DNA from: Bacteroidota bacterium
Lineage (GTDB): Bacteria; Bacteroidota; Bacteroidia; Chitinophagales; Chitinophagaceae
Length of the DNA stretch: 64,000 nucleotides
Assembly (NCBI GenBank): GCA_013286315.1
Contig: JABDFX010000003.1
Location: forward strand, 1-64,000
Direction of reading: 5' to 3'
Part shown: positions 51,852-61,549 of the stretch, in pieces
Position numbering within the stretch: the stretch's first letter is position 1
Layout of the letters: every line of letters begins with the position of its first letter
Position numbers and translations under genes: made by a program
The notes under the pieces: model-generated
Told to the model about the DNA's origin: nothing
The model's input: only the letters and a program-made list of their open reading frames with translations
Databases searched by the model: none

Positions 51852-53071
51852 ATCCTTGATTTTTTCAGGATATTTTTCCTATTGAATTCCTCAAATACCT
51901 GGCTGAAAGCCAATGTCCAGATCACGTATTCGGCAATATTAAAAAAATAGCTTCCTGTGAACTGGTAAATGAATATAAAAATAAATAGACCCAGGCGGTA
52001 ATAATTTGAATAAGTTTTGGTCCGGAAGAAAAAATACCATTCGAGACTAAACCGGATGACCAAACCCGCGATACCGTAAATAGCAAATGTTTCGGCTACC
52101 GCATTAGGAATGGTAATTGCATTTACATTAAAAACAGTATTATAGAAGTCGTTCCAAATCTGTACGCCGATTAATTTTAATTGCCCAAGCCCGATGCCAA
52201 AATATATGCTTTTTTCCCGTGCAACACGCCAGGCGAGTGTAAATGAATCGGAGGACCTTCCTTTAAATGAAGTGTCTTTCCCACTGAAAATATTCCTGAT
52301 TCTTAAGTATAACGGATTGTCGGGATATAAATAATAAACGATAATGGCGGCTGCAATAATAAACAGCGCCGCTGTAAATGCGTATACTGCGACATTTTTT
52401 TTCATGAAAAACGAGCGTATGTCCGGAAAAAAAAGAATACCAAAACTGATCGCTGTACCCAGTATAGCTCCCAGGGAAAAAGAAATAATCAGCGGAAAAC
52501 TAACCATGAAGAAGATGTAACCGGCGTTTGGATACCTAAAGAAGATTATTTTAAGATAATAGTAAAATGCAAGAGGTATGAGAAGCGTAGAATAGTAGGA
52601 GGGTTCATAGGTAAACAGGCTAAAGCGTGGAAATTGAATAAGCCCGGTTGAAACATCATATACCGACCACATTAACCCACGAGCTGACGGGATAAAAAAA
52701 AGGATACTGGCAATACAAACGAGAAAAAAATTGATTTTCAATAACTGCCTGAAAATTGTTCTTAAAGAGGTGGTGATTTGCAGAAACCGGATCATTGTTA
52801 AGATGAACACGAAAACGGTGAACAGAAGAACATAGGATTTGAAATAATAATATGAATCTATGCCCTGACGGTAATGAATATATGCGAACGGAATCGTCAG
52901 GATAAAAAATACCCACCAATATTTGATTTTATTCTGCCTGTACAACCATATGAGAAAAAAGGGCGTAAGAATTGTTGTATACAGTAACCCCAATGGCAGA
53001 AATACCGAGTTGAGAAAAAAATACAGAATGGCAAATGGTAAATATTTATTGATTCTTATCAGGTTGGCCAT
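51848..53071 (-). CDS. O-antigen polymerase/ligase-like membrane protein (Wzy-type)
   Basis: A 407-residue, very hydrophobic protein with roughly 10-12 helices and a large loop between two late helices containing GRSSDSFTLAWRVAREKSIYFGIGLGQL. That layout matches Wzy polymerases and O-antigen ligases (Wzy_C). It is linked by ATGA to a GT4 gene, so a polymerase role is likely; assignment between polymerase and ligase is uncertain because the window has a second such protein at 61550. Confidence 0.82.
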   Translation of the reverse strand: MANLIRINKYLPFAILYFFLNSVFLPLGLLYTTILTPFFLIWLYRQNKIKYWWVFFILTIPFAYIHYRQGIDSYYYFKSYVLLFTVFVFILTMIRFLQITTSLRTIFRQLLKINFFLVCIASILFFIPSARGLMWSVYDVSTGLIQFPRFSLFTYEPSYYSTLLIPLAFYYYLKIIFFRYPNAGYIFFMVSFPLIISFSLGAILGTAISFGILFFPDIRSFFMKKNVAVYAFTAALFIIAAAIIVYYLYPDNPLYLRIRNIFSGKDTSFKGRSSDSFTLAWRVAREKSIYFGIGLGQLKLIGVQIWNDFYNTVFNVNAITIPNAVAETFAIYGIAGLVIRFSLEWYFFFRTKTYSNYYRLGLFIFIFIYQFTGSYFFNIAEYVIWTLAFSQVFEEFNRKNILKKSRI

Positions 53072-53161
53072 ACTATCGGAAGATTTGCCTGTTTTCTCCG
53101 TCCGAAACTACACCTTTTGTTACAAGCTGAACAATCGTTTTACATTGCAAAGAAACAATTC

Positions 53162-54247
53162 TTAAAAACGGTTCATTGTTTCAATCACTCGTTCGATTTC
53201 GCTGGTCGTATGGAAGGATGAAATGGGCAAACTGATCGTCGTACGATGAATCTCATCTGCAATGGGGGTTGGTTCTTTATCCAGTATACCCTTCATGGCC
53301 GTTTGTTTATTGGGTGCTACCGGATAGTGGATCTCGGTTTTAATTTCATTCTTTAAAAGAAACTCCCTTAAACGGTCCCGGTTTTCATGACGGACATTGA
53401 AAATATGGTAGACATCCAGAAAATCTTTTTGTACAACGGGCTTTATGAAATCGTTCTTCAGTCCCTGCCTGTATAATAAGGCTAGATTTCTCTTATGGTC
53501 ATTCATCTTCTCGAGGTATGGAAGCTTTATGGATAGAAAAGCAGCCTGCAATTCATCCAGCCGGGAATTGTAGCCGATTTTTTCATTATGATATTTGACT
53601 TGAGATCCATAATTTCTTAATATTTGTACCGACCGGAAAAGGGCTTCATCAGAGGTATTGACTGATCCGGCATCACCTAGTGCACCCAGGTTTTTTGTTG
53701 GATAAAAACTAAATGCTCCCAAATCTCCGAAGCTTCCTGCTTTTTTATTCCTGAATGCAGCTCCGTGGGCCTGGGCACAATCTTCAATCACCCTTATATT
53801 CCGTTTACGGGCAATTAGCATGATTCGTTCCATATCACATAATTTTCCATACAGGTGTACGACCAGTATTGCTTTTGTATTGCCGGTTATTTTTTCTTCT
53901 ATTTTATCCGGATCAATATTATACGTTAAAATATCGGGTTCAACCAAAACAGGTTTCAGGCCTGCATGCAACACAGCCAGTATGGTTGCGATATAAGTAT
54001 TGGAGGGAACAATTACTTCGCTTCCCTTTTCGAAATCGCATGCTTTTAGGGAAAGTAGCAGGGCATCCAGACCATTGGCTACTCCGCAACTGAAAGTAGT
54101 ACCACAATAGGCTGAAAAATCTCTTTCAAAGTTTTTTACGCGGTTCCCCAAAATAAACCACCCACTCTTTATTACCGCTTCGAACGAATTGGCAAAAGCA
54201 GGCATAAAGGGTTCATTCACTTTACCGAGGTCTTCGTATTCGATCAT
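53162..54247 (-). CDS. DegT/DnrJ/EryC1/StrS aminotransferase (FdtB-like)
   Basis: A 361-residue PLP-dependent sugar aminotransferase. [41 protein letters not shown] (with the PLP Lys) and [14 protein letters not shown] are the family signatures. Directly upstream and overlapping by ATGA is an FdtA/QdtA-like ketoisomerase, so the pair likely makes a dTDP-3-amino-3,6-dideoxyhexose (Fuc3N or Qui3N type). The identity of the sugar is inferred. Confidence 0.92.
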   Translation of the reverse strand: MIEYEDLGKVNEPFMPAFANSFEAVIKSGWFILGNRVKNFERDFSAYCGTTFSCGVANGLDALLLSLKACDFEKGSEVIVPSNTYIATILAVLHAGLKPVLVEPDILTYNIDPDKIEEKITGNTKAILVVHLYGKLCDMERIMLIARKRNIRVIEDCAQAHGAAFRNKKAGSFGDLGAFSFYPTKNLGALGDAGSVNTSDEALFRSVQILRNYGSQVKYHNEKIGYNSRLDELQAAFLSIKLPYLEKMNDHKRNLALLYRQGLKNDFIKPVVQKDFLDVYHIFNVRHENRDRLREFLLKNEIKTEIHYPVAPNKQTAMKGILDKEPTPIADEIHRTTISLPISSFHTTSEIERVIETMNRF

Positions 54248-54612
54248 TTCTTATAAGGTTCAAAAATGTAGTCTTGTTGGTCAAAATATTCCGATGCGAG
54301 AACCATCAGAATAGCATCCGGTGAGAATTGATCCATCGTATGCCAGTCATGGGTCTGCAGTATGAGACATTTGGACGGTTGATCCAGCACAAAATAATTT
54401 TCATCCTGGCCATCATTATTATAAATCCGACAGCTTCCCTTCAGGCAAATGGCCGCCTGTATAGTAGTTTTGTGCCTGTGACCGCCACGCGCGGATTTAT
54501 CCACACCATAGATATAAAATATTCGTTTTATTTCAAACGGGATTGTTTTTTCTATTACCGTGAGATTACCCCGAACATCAATAAACGTTTTCAGATCTAT
54601 GAGATAAGCCAT
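54244..54612 (-). CDS. dTDP-4-keto-6-deoxyhexose 3,4-ketoisomerase, FdtA/QdtA-like cupin
   Basis: A 122-residue single-domain cupin of the WxcM-like/FdtA family, with [20 protein letters not shown], the catalytic-region RGGHRHKTT and [12 protein letters not shown]. It converts the 4-keto sugar nucleotide to the 3-keto form, the substrate for the adjacent aminotransferase. No rmlA or rmlB homologue is in the window, so the dTDP-4-keto-6-deoxyglucose must come from genes elsewhere. Confidence 0.92.
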   Translation of the reverse strand: MAYLIDLKTFIDVRGNLTVIEKTIPFEIKRIFYIYGVDKSARGGHRHKTTIQAAICLKGSCRIYNNDGQDENYFVLDQPSKCLILQTHDWHTMDQFSPDAILMVLASEYFDQQDYIFEPYKK

Positions 54613-54616
54613 TTTT

Positions 54617-55660
54617 TTATTTGATTCTGCTCAGTTTATAAATATGATTATGCAGTCTGATCATAAAAAGGCTTTTCTTAAACAGCGGCAATCTGCCTTT
54701 TAACATCAGGAAAATTACATTTTTTATATACTCCAGGAGAACTTGCCCGGATCCGGGTGAATGTTGTCTGGCACCCTGAGGATTTAATTTGAATCCTGAA
54801 CGGACTATCTGGTCACCTGTATTCAGTAAAAGGCGGATATATGGGAAATAGAGTATTTTCTTCACGTTCTTATCCAATTCATAGAGTGCAGCACAGCAGG
54901 CCACCTTTTCGTCAGTGAAGAATTTCAACCCATGAAAATGGAAAAATATCAGGGGCAGCCGTATTCCGTTTTGGTTATCCGTTATAAATATTTTGCCATT
55001 TTTGTCTTCGATCAAATACTGCTGTATATTCCAGGGTGCCAGTCCTCCTCCCGGATTTTGCATAACCTGCACACCCGGGAATCTTTTCTGCCAGTCGTCG
55101 AGGTATTTCTGATCTCCGAATTTTCCGTCTTCGAGATAAGCAAAACACCATTCAATGCAGCGGTCGCGCCACCAGGTCAGCGCATTCAAACCGTTTTGAT
55201 CATTTTTAAAATACATGAACTGGACACAATAAATACCGTGGGTGGCGGATACATCATAATCCCTGGTATACCTGTGTTCAGAAATCATAATGGATTTGTC
55301 TGTCAATTCATCAAACAGAATCTGAGGGTCTTCATAAAAGATCATATCAGCATCCACATAAGTACAGGAAGGCAATTGAAATATTTCAATGCAGTATAAG
55401 ATAATGGATGGTGTGCAGGTCCAGCAATATTCGGCAGATGTTCTTCCCAATTTCACCTGCTTTAATTTTTCATCTTCGAAATCGGACAGTGAAATAGCCG
55501 TAAGCTCTTTTTTTTTGAGGTTTATCAGGTAATCGTAACATGCATCATCAAATGCAACGACATATAAATGAAAATTTGTTGTGTTTTTTTTCAGTGATTC
55601 AAAGAGCTCCAGGCCCCGGGAAAGATAATTAGAATCAAAAAGAGTACAGAAATTAAGCAT
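54617..55660 (-). CDS. Glycosyltransferase-like protein (nucleotide-diphospho-sugar transferase fold)
   Basis: A protein of about 347 residues: FCTLFDSNYLSRGLELFESLKKN at the start, YVDADMIFYEDP (a D-x-D site) near residue 105 and QKYLDDWQKRFPGV. This is a GT-A fold close to GT8 or putative nucleotide-diphospho-sugar transferases. Acceptor and donor unknown. The ATG at 55660 overlaps the FkbM gene stop by a few bases; an ATG four codons earlier is the alternative. Confidence 0.83.
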   Translation of the reverse strand: MLNFCTLFDSNYLSRGLELFESLKKNTTNFHLYVVAFDDACYDYLINLKKKELTAISLSDFEDEKLKQVKLGRTSAEYCWTCTPSIILYCIEIFQLPSCTYVDADMIFYEDPQILFDELTDKSIMISEHRYTRDYDVSATHGIYCVQFMYFKNDQNGLNALTWWRDRCIEWCFAYLEDGKFGDQKYLDDWQKRFPGVQVMQNPGGGLAPWNIQQYLIEDKNGKIFITDNQNGIRLPLIFFHFHGLKFFTDEKVACCAALYELDKNVKKILYFPYIRLLLNTGDQIVRSGFKLNPQGARQHSPGSGQVLLEYIKNVIFLMLKGRLPLFKKSLFMIRLHNHIYKLSRIK

Positions 55661-56594
55661 GGATGCCGGCAAATAATTTATTGATTTTCCTTTTGAGTAA
55701 TATCAATGGGATTTTCATTTTTTCCGCTTGTATTTTTCGCAAAACGGCCTGTCTGCTTTCATCCAGCAAAGGATTCTTGTACTGCAATATCCCTTTATCT
55801 GCCAACTCCAGCGCAAAACCATATTGACGTTCAAGCAGGGCGAAGACAATCATCAGGAGCAGGCTTCGGATGGACAGGTGTTCGGGGCTGCGAAGATAGG
55901 TCAATTCAGCCCATCCGGGCGATGATCTGATGATTCTCTCGCTCAAAAAACCTCCTATCTGCTTTGCGTAACTGTTCTGAAGACGCTGGGTTCCCTTTAC
56001 GTTCATGGAAGACAGCCAAAAGCCCTGTGTATGCATTTCCTGCATAACGGCGTAGAGTTTATCTTCATTCTTATAGGCATCCATAATTCCAGGTTCAAAT
56101 TCAGCCAGTAGGACCGTTTCCTGAATTTTTGAAGGCAAGCTTTTATACAGACGCAGATCTGTGCCCTGTGTATCAACCTTGAACCAGTCGATATAGGAAA
56201 TATTTGCTGATTGAAGGGTTTCTTCCAACGTAACGGCGGGCAGATCGGTAATTTTTTTTATATCAAAAAGCGGTTTGAATAACCAGGGGCTCAGTTTTTC
56301 TTCATCCGGTTCCAGCATACTGGAACAGAATGGAGAATTGGTTAAATAAAAAGGTATATTATCCGAAGGAGTAGCAGCTACTATCCGATTAACATGAATA
56401 AATTTTTTATAATTTTGATTTGACTGCTCGCTGATTTGGAACTCCCGGTCATCCGCATCGAATGCCACACAATATGAATATTTTGAAATGTATTTCCATT
56501 TGGAATGGACCCCGCCCGATGCACCGATATCAATTAATACCGGCGGCTGATCACGGAAATATTCCGATCGCATGATCTTATCTATTATTTTCAT
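55653..56594 (-). CDS. FkbM family methyltransferase
   Basis: A 313-residue SAM-dependent methyltransferase with motif I LIDIGASGGVHSKW and the FkbM pattern IDWFKVDTQGTDLRLYKSLP. FkbM enzymes O-methylate sugars or polyketides. It overlaps the next gene upstream by ATGA, so it is in the main operon. It probably methylates a sugar hydroxyl of the polysaccharide or a terminal residue. Confidence 0.88.
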   Translation of the reverse strand: MKIIDKIMRSEYFRDQPPVLIDIGASGGVHSKWKYISKYSYCVAFDADDREFQISEQSNQNYKKFIHVNRIVAATPSDNIPFYLTNSPFCSSMLEPDEEKLSPWLFKPLFDIKKITDLPAVTLEETLQSANISYIDWFKVDTQGTDLRLYKSLPSKIQETVLLAEFEPGIMDAYKNEDKLYAVMQEMHTQGFWLSSMNVKGTQRLQNSYAKQIGGFLSERIIRSSPGWAELTYLRSPEHLSIRSLLLMIVFALLERQYGFALELADKGILQYKNPLLDESRQAVLRKIQAEKMKIPLILLKRKINKLFAGIHA

Positions 56595-57412
56595 TTCTTT
56601 ATTTTGAGAAGTAGGCCCTTGTATTGAATTTTTTTCCCGTCTAGAAAAATAAATGAATCGTTTTGGTGTTCTGATATGAGCGTATACATATCAGAAAAAG
56701 TATTTTTCAACGTATCATAATTTAACATCCAGCACGGGTAGCTGGCTTTATAAATTTCTGGCTGAACCAGTTGTACGCAAATACGGTCCCTTTCTTCGTA
56801 GTTGAAATATGTATTATCAATCAGGATATACGGAATTTTATACCGCATTAAACGTAGGAGCATTTCGTAGGGCTTTTCCAAATAAGGCAAAACGCATGAA
56901 AGCAGCAGAAGATCAGGTAAGCCCTGCGTTGCAAACATTTCTTCAGGGGTATAAAAAAAATGCAGATGATCGTCCTGAAAATATCGCTGACCAGCAGTGA
57001 CAAAATTTTCCTGTTCTATAATATTCCATTGCAATTCCGGCACAACGGCCAGGAAGGTCCTGTTTTGGTAATAGGAGCTACCCAGTGAGCCGCCGAAATC
57101 AGCCACCCTCAGGGTGCCTTTATTTTGTACTGCTATCCACATCAATGCGGATAACAACGGCCACGAATAGTGAATTTTGTCAAATAAAACCGAATCACGT
57201 TCATAAGCGGCTTCTCCGCTCCTTACTTTCAGCAAGGCTTGTTTTACTTTATCCAGTATGACCGAATCATCATAGGTGCCAGTTAAGTCCTTTGCTTCCT
57301 GCCAGTTTTTATAATCACCAGACCATCCATACTTTCCGGCTTTTTTTAACAACGTTAAGAAAATCGGTGGGACGAGTTGTTTTATAAAACTTAAAGGCCG
57401 GCTTGACGTCAT
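56591..57412 (-). CDS. TIGR04325-type putative methyltransferase
   Basis: A 273-residue protein whose central VADFGGSLGSSYYQNRTFL and WNIIEQENFVTAGQ blocks match the TIGR04325 (LIC12133-like) methyltransferase family found in O-antigen clusters. The GGSLG loop is the probable SAM site. Its ATG precedes the FkbM start with ATGA overlap. Substrate unknown. Confidence 0.85.
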   Translation of the reverse strand: MTSSRPLSFIKQLVPPIFLTLLKKAGKYGWSGDYKNWQEAKDLTGTYDDSVILDKVKQALLKVRSGEAAYERDSVLFDKIHYSWPLLSALMWIAVQNKGTLRVADFGGSLGSSYYQNRTFLAVVPELQWNIIEQENFVTAGQRYFQDDHLHFFYTPEEMFATQGLPDLLLLSCVLPYLEKPYEMLLRLMRYKIPYILIDNTYFNYEERDRICVQLVQPEIYKASYPCWMLNYDTLKNTFSDMYTLISEHQNDSFIFLDGKKIQYKGLLLKIKK

Positions 57413-57424
57413 ATATTTAATAAA

Positions 57425-58327
57425 TCAGGGCTTTAATGCCATTCTTAACCTGCGTCTGATTTTTTTCCATAAACTGGGATTCATCGCTTTCCGGTGATAG
57501 TCGCAAAAGGCACGGTAGGCCTGTATGTTTTGAGATACTTCTATTCGCGATACTTTCACCGGTTCCGAAGCAACCGGAGCCGGCAATGAATATTCGAATC
57601 CATTGTTTGTCCCGGTGCCGTCACCGCCTATATTAGACACTAGTGATTTTCCGGGGTAAAGAGTATACTTATTTTTCAAAAATGCAGATGCATACCATCG
57701 GATGGCCCATGAGCTTGTTTTGCCGGCAATCTGATCCTTAAGCATTTGGACATAAGGATAACTTCCGTTAAAATCAAATTCTTCGCACTGATTTGATTCA
57801 ACAAGACCTTTCAGAAGCAGGCTAGCATCTGGCTGAAATATATCCCATCCTCTCTTCCAGGTAGCCCAACCAAAGCAGTCAGCACCCCGAAGAAAGAAAG
57901 TACCTGGCAAAGTTTCATTAACAGGAAGCAGATAGCCATGTATACTGATCACATTTTCGTCGTTTTCATACAGGCGGAGCCCCTCGTTTATGAAATCAAG
58001 GAAGAATGGGGAAGTAACCTGATCATCTTCCAATACCACCACCTTTCCATACCGGGAAACTATTTGTTGAACACCATCCAGGATATTGGCAGACAATCCA
58101 TAGTTCGATTTTCGTTCTACAATGCTGACCGAATTAAAATGTTGAATGGTGCTAAGATAGTTTCTGACCTGTTCTATCTGCTCGCTGGAACTGCCTTCTT
58201 TCGGGCCGTCGGAAAATACGATCAGGTCACTCTGAGCCGACAATTTATTTTTTTGAAGCGCTTCAACGGTCTTTCTTGTATGGACAGGTCTGTTGTAAGT
58301 AAACAGGGCGATGGGAGCTGGCGTCAT
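57425..58327 (-). CDS. Family 2-like glycosyltransferase
   Basis: A protein of about 300 residues starting MTPAPIALFTYNRPVHTRKTVEAL. It has VVVLEDDQVTSPFFLDFINEGL (ED-D metal site) and GWATWKRGWDIF, resembling the GNT-I/GT2-like enzymes of bacterial polysaccharide loci. The ATG at 58327 overlaps the stop of the methyltransferase gene upstream by one base, which supports it over a longer reading from 58408. Confidence 0.86.
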   Translation of the reverse strand: MTPAPIALFTYNRPVHTRKTVEALQKNKLSAQSDLIVFSDGPKEGSSSEQIEQVRNYLSTIQHFNSVSIVERKSNYGLSANILDGVQQIVSRYGKVVVLEDDQVTSPFFLDFINEGLRLYENDENVISIHGYLLPVNETLPGTFFLRGADCFGWATWKRGWDIFQPDASLLLKGLVESNQCEEFDFNGSYPYVQMLKDQIAGKTSSWAIRWYASAFLKNKYTLYPGKSLVSNIGGDGTGTNNGFEYSLPAPVASEPVKVSRIEVSQNIQAYRAFCDYHRKAMNPSLWKKIRRRLRMALKP

Positions 58328-59049
58328 TAAATCAATTTTTTTAAAAAACTTGTTTCCGAAAAATCCCTCGTATATGGCACTGGACCTGCAAATTTCGAGA
58401 TTTTCCATGAGTTTCTGAGAAAGGTAAAGGGGGTCAGATAGTACTTCCTTTCAGAATTGTCGATGATTAGATAGCCGTTCTTTTTCAATTTTGGTATTGC
58501 ATGCTTAATACATGAAGGCCTGGCCCGACCGTCAACGACGACGACATCGAAATAATTGTCCGGATATGAATCAATGGATTTTGCATATTGCTCAAAATTT
58601 TTACCCTTGTAAGCGGGATCAGCAGATACGTAGTCGTCCGGAATTTCGAATCGTTTTTTTTCGAATCCCGGGTCGTTTACGGGTTCTGCCAGAATGTATT
58701 TAAAATTTTGGATGGCCTGTTCGTCAAGCTGTTTTTTCATGTTCGAATACCAGGAAGTATCGTGCTCCACTGAAACAACATCCTGAACCCTCGATATCCA
58801 GAACAGGGTGGATCCGCCCGAGCCATATTCAAAAACCCTCATATCTTTCCTGGTTATCCCTTTTAAGAACCGCACCGCGGAGAAACTCATCCAGGGGCTT
58901 CTGTCGTTCACTGAATTCCGGCCGGGTGCAAGGTGTTCACGCCAGTCACTGTAATATCTGACCGATGAAATAAAGGTGTTCAACCGGGGTTTATTCCAGA
59001 GTGATCTCAAGGTTTTTTTCAGGTAAATAAAAGGATCTGGAATGGGCAT
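58327..59049 (-). CDS. Class I SAM-dependent methyltransferase
   Basis: A 240-residue methyltransferase with motif I MRVFEYGSGGSTLFWISR, an acidic follow-on VSVEHDTSWYSNM and DVVVVDGRARPSC with HAIPKLKKNGYLIIDNSERKYY. The IDNSER end is seen in polysaccharide-linked methyltransferases. It follows wzx by 10 bp. Substrate unknown. Confidence 0.87.
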   Translation of the reverse strand: MPIPDPFIYLKKTLRSLWNKPRLNTFISSVRYYSDWREHLAPGRNSVNDRSPWMSFSAVRFLKGITRKDMRVFEYGSGGSTLFWISRVQDVVSVEHDTSWYSNMKKQLDEQAIQNFKYILAEPVNDPGFEKKRFEIPDDYVSADPAYKGKNFEQYAKSIDSYPDNYFDVVVVDGRARPSCIKHAIPKLKKNGYLIIDNSERKYYLTPFTFLRNSWKISKFAGPVPYTRDFSETSFLKKLI

Positions 59050-59059
59050 GAATTTATGA

Positions 59060-60388
59060 TTATGGATTGATAACTGGAATTTCCTTTGTTTTTTTCTGTA
59101 TGTAGAAACGAATTATAAAATAATAAATGGCAAAATAACAGGCATTGGATGCAATGGAGACAGCGCCCGCTCCATAAACACCAAATCGTGGAATTAACAA
59201 TAAACTGAGACCCAGACTTATGCAACAAACAAAAAGGCCGGTAATCGAAACAATATGTGTTTTTTCGAAATAAACCAGGTAATTGGTATACAGAGGTGTA
59301 AGTGCCGATAAAATCTGTGATACTAATAGCAGTGGAAGAATGTACAGCGTTTCATGATATTTGCTTTGAATTATTCCCAATGAAAGAATAATCCACACAA
59401 AAATCTGAATCGAACAGGAAAGCACACCAAAAATCACAAAAAGCCTTATGATCAGTTTTTTTGTTTTTGCTACATTTTTCAGAAGATCCTTTTCTTTCAG
59501 GAACAGGGGAAGCCATGCATTTTGAAAAGAAGTGAAAATCATCGGGATCACACCAGCACAGGACACAGCCAGATAATAATAAGACATCTCTTTGAAAGAG
59601 CCGTATTTCTCAAGAAAAAATTTATCGCTGAAATTAATAACTATTCCAAATACCGCAGACAACATTACGGGTATCGCGAGTTTAAGACCGGCCAGCGCTA
59701 TTTTACGACTGAAGCGCGTACGCACTTCCTTTATAAAAATAAAAATGAAACTAAGAAACAGGACCGCTTCTACCAGATAGGTCGTTTCCAGGCGAACTCT
59801 GACTCGGTCATGATTTTTCAGGATAAATAAAAAAGCAATTGCGAAAATATTTATACAAATAATCCTCAGAAAATTATACTGCTTGAGCTGCCTTATCTTC
59901 TCTGACGTAAATAAGAAATTGGTGAGCATGAAATTACCTATGGAGACAACCAATGCCAGTAGGACGGAACCCCTGTATTCAGCATAATGAATCTGGTTTT
60001 TGAACAGGATTTTTACAAAGACAAAATCCCAGTTAAAGAAGTAAATCGGGAAAATGACCAGGGTCAGGGTTACGGCCAGCAGACAAAAGATAGTAAATAA
60101 AAGGCGTCCCCTGTCTTCTTCGTTTTCAAAATCGTGGTAAAATTTACTTATTGGAATATACAAACCGAAATTCAAAACCACTGAGAAAGTAAAAATGATG
60201 GACAGTAGGTAACCATACAAACCGTATTCGTCCTGCGTCATCAGTCTCAAATATACCGGGAGCAGTATAATCCCCGCCAATTTTACCAGAATGTCAATAC
60301 TGAGAACCGCGAACAGGCGATTAATCAAAAGATTGTCTCTGTATTGCGCTACCCAATTTTTCAGTGATATGGATAATTTTATCGGCAT
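59060..60388 (-). CDS. Polysaccharide repeat-unit flippase (Wzx-like)
   Basis: A 442-residue membrane protein with about 12-14 helices of the MVF/oligosaccharide-flippase (RfbX/Wzx) type. N-terminal LVKLAGIILLPVYLRLMTQDEYGLYGYL is a characteristic Wzx segment. It moves undecaprenyl-linked repeat units across the inner membrane for Wzy. It is second in the minus-strand operon after the Wzz-like gene. Confidence 0.88.
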   Translation of the reverse strand: MPIKLSISLKNWVAQYRDNLLINRLFAVLSIDILVKLAGIILLPVYLRLMTQDEYGLYGYLLSIIFTFSVVLNFGLYIPISKFYHDFENEEDRGRLLFTIFCLLAVTLTLVIFPIYFFNWDFVFVKILFKNQIHYAEYRGSVLLALVVSIGNFMLTNFLFTSEKIRQLKQYNFLRIICINIFAIAFLFILKNHDRVRVRLETTYLVEAVLFLSFIFIFIKEVRTRFSRKIALAGLKLAIPVMLSAVFGIVINFSDKFFLEKYGSFKEMSYYYLAVSCAGVIPMIFTSFQNAWLPLFLKEKDLLKNVAKTKKLIIRLFVIFGVLSCSIQIFVWIILSLGIIQSKYHETLYILPLLLVSQILSALTPLYTNYLVYFEKTHIVSITGLFVCCISLGLSLLLIPRFGVYGAGAVSIASNACYFAIYYFIIRFYIQKKTKEIPVINP

Positions 60389-60419
60389 GCCGGTATGAAG
60401 ATTGTGTGGATGGTTAGCG

Positions 60420-61331
60420 CTATATGTTCCCTTTATAATTCCTGATTTTCCGGTATAGTTCCAGGTACAAACCCAGAAGGAAACAGCTGCCGAGACCGAT
60501 CAGTGCGCCGAAAGACAGTGATTTGACAAGTGAATATGACTGCGGCATTACGGGACTTTTGAATTCATCAATTACCTCGACCGGTTTCGAGTTTGTGCTG
60601 AGCCAATACAATATGGTTCCCTTCTCATTGATCAGCTCGGCTGACTGTTTGTATATAGTCGAGGGATCGACGTCATTACTATAATAAGTGGTTGTAATTT
60701 TTGAGGAAGCCAGAAAACGATTATACTCGGTTTTCAGAGTATCCAATTTTGCCAGCTCTCTATCAGTATAAGCAAGTTTTTCATTATAGAATCTGACCTG
60801 GTCTTCTTTGACCCTTTTCAGTGTTGATTTGTTATTCAGGTATTTTTCAATAGCATTTTGAAAAGTGTCTGTCAAAACGGGGTTGTGAATGCGGGCAATA
60901 ATTTTAAACGGCTGGTTATATTTAGTGGACGTGTCATTTTCCAGAGATTCATTGGATAATCCTGTCATTTCTATGAGGTTGATCTGCCTGGCTTGCTGTT
61001 CGCTAATATCAAGTTCGGCAGCTAGTTTCCCCTGGGAGCGCGAACCGATCAGTGCATTCAAAGACTTAATCATTTCGGACAGGGTCTTACGATAGACAGC
61101 GGAAGATTCCGCAATCATAGAAACTTCAAAATAGGCCGGCCGGGAGGAATAATAGGAAAATCCCACTGCCAAACCGGTAATCAGTCCTGTGAGGAGAAGC
61201 AGTTTGCTTTTCTGGACTACTTCCCCAAACAGATCGATAACCGAGAAAATGGAACGAAGGATTTGAATCGCGATTTTTTTTAATGGGGGCAGGTCAATAT
61301 GGTCTTCGCTGGGGATGTTTTCTTCGTTCAT
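60420..61331 (-). CDS. Wzz-like chain-length determinant protein
   Basis: A 303-residue protein with one helix near the N-terminus (about residues 46-65), a periplasmic coiled-coil-rich middle (about 70-255) and a second helix near the C-terminus (about 267-292), followed by a short basic tail. This matches Wzz-type polysaccharide co-polymerases. It is the first gene of the minus-strand cluster, 53 bases or so from a predicted promoter start. Confidence 0.85.
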   Translation of the reverse strand: MNEENIPSEDHIDLPPLKKIAIQILRSIFSVIDLFGEVVQKSKLLLLTGLITGLAVGFSYYSSRPAYFEVSMIAESSAVYRKTLSEMIKSLNALIGSRSQGKLAAELDISEQQARQINLIEMTGLSNESLENDTSTKYNQPFKIIARIHNPVLTDTFQNAIEKYLNNKSTLKRVKEDQVRFYNEKLAYTDRELAKLDTLKTEYNRFLASSKITTTYYSNDVDPSTIYKQSAELINEKGTILYWLSTNSKPVEVIDEFKSPVMPQSYSLVKSLSFGALIGLGSCFLLGLYLELYRKIRNYKGNI

Positions 61332-61389
61332 GTCGATATCTTTCGAAAAATCAGGTAGTTAAGGCTAAAGATGTTTTTTTTAATCCTGT

Positions 61390-61397
61390 CAAAAGTA
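61390..61397 (-). promoter_or_regulatory. Predicted -7 box (TACTTTTG) of the polysaccharide operon
   Basis: Exact TAnnTTTG match on the minus strand upstream of the Wzz-like gene. A transcript from here could run through the ATGA-linked genes down to about 53-57k. Confidence 0.55.
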
Positions 61398-61530
61398 GCA
61401 AATTATATCAATTATGTTCAAACGATCTGGGGGATCAGGTTTTTGTATGGCCGTAAGTTTTCCTGAAGATGGAGTGACTATGAACTTGAATAAGTTGGCA
61501 ACAGAAGGCTGACAGTTGATGGTATAGATA

Positions 61531-61538
61531 TATATTTG
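61531..61538 (+). promoter_or_regulatory. Predicted -7 box (TATATTTG) of the O-antigen ligase-like gene
   Basis: Exact TAnnTTTG match 11 bases before the ATG at 61550, giving a very short leader. Confidence 0.55.
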
Positions 61539-61549
61539 ACGCAACTTAT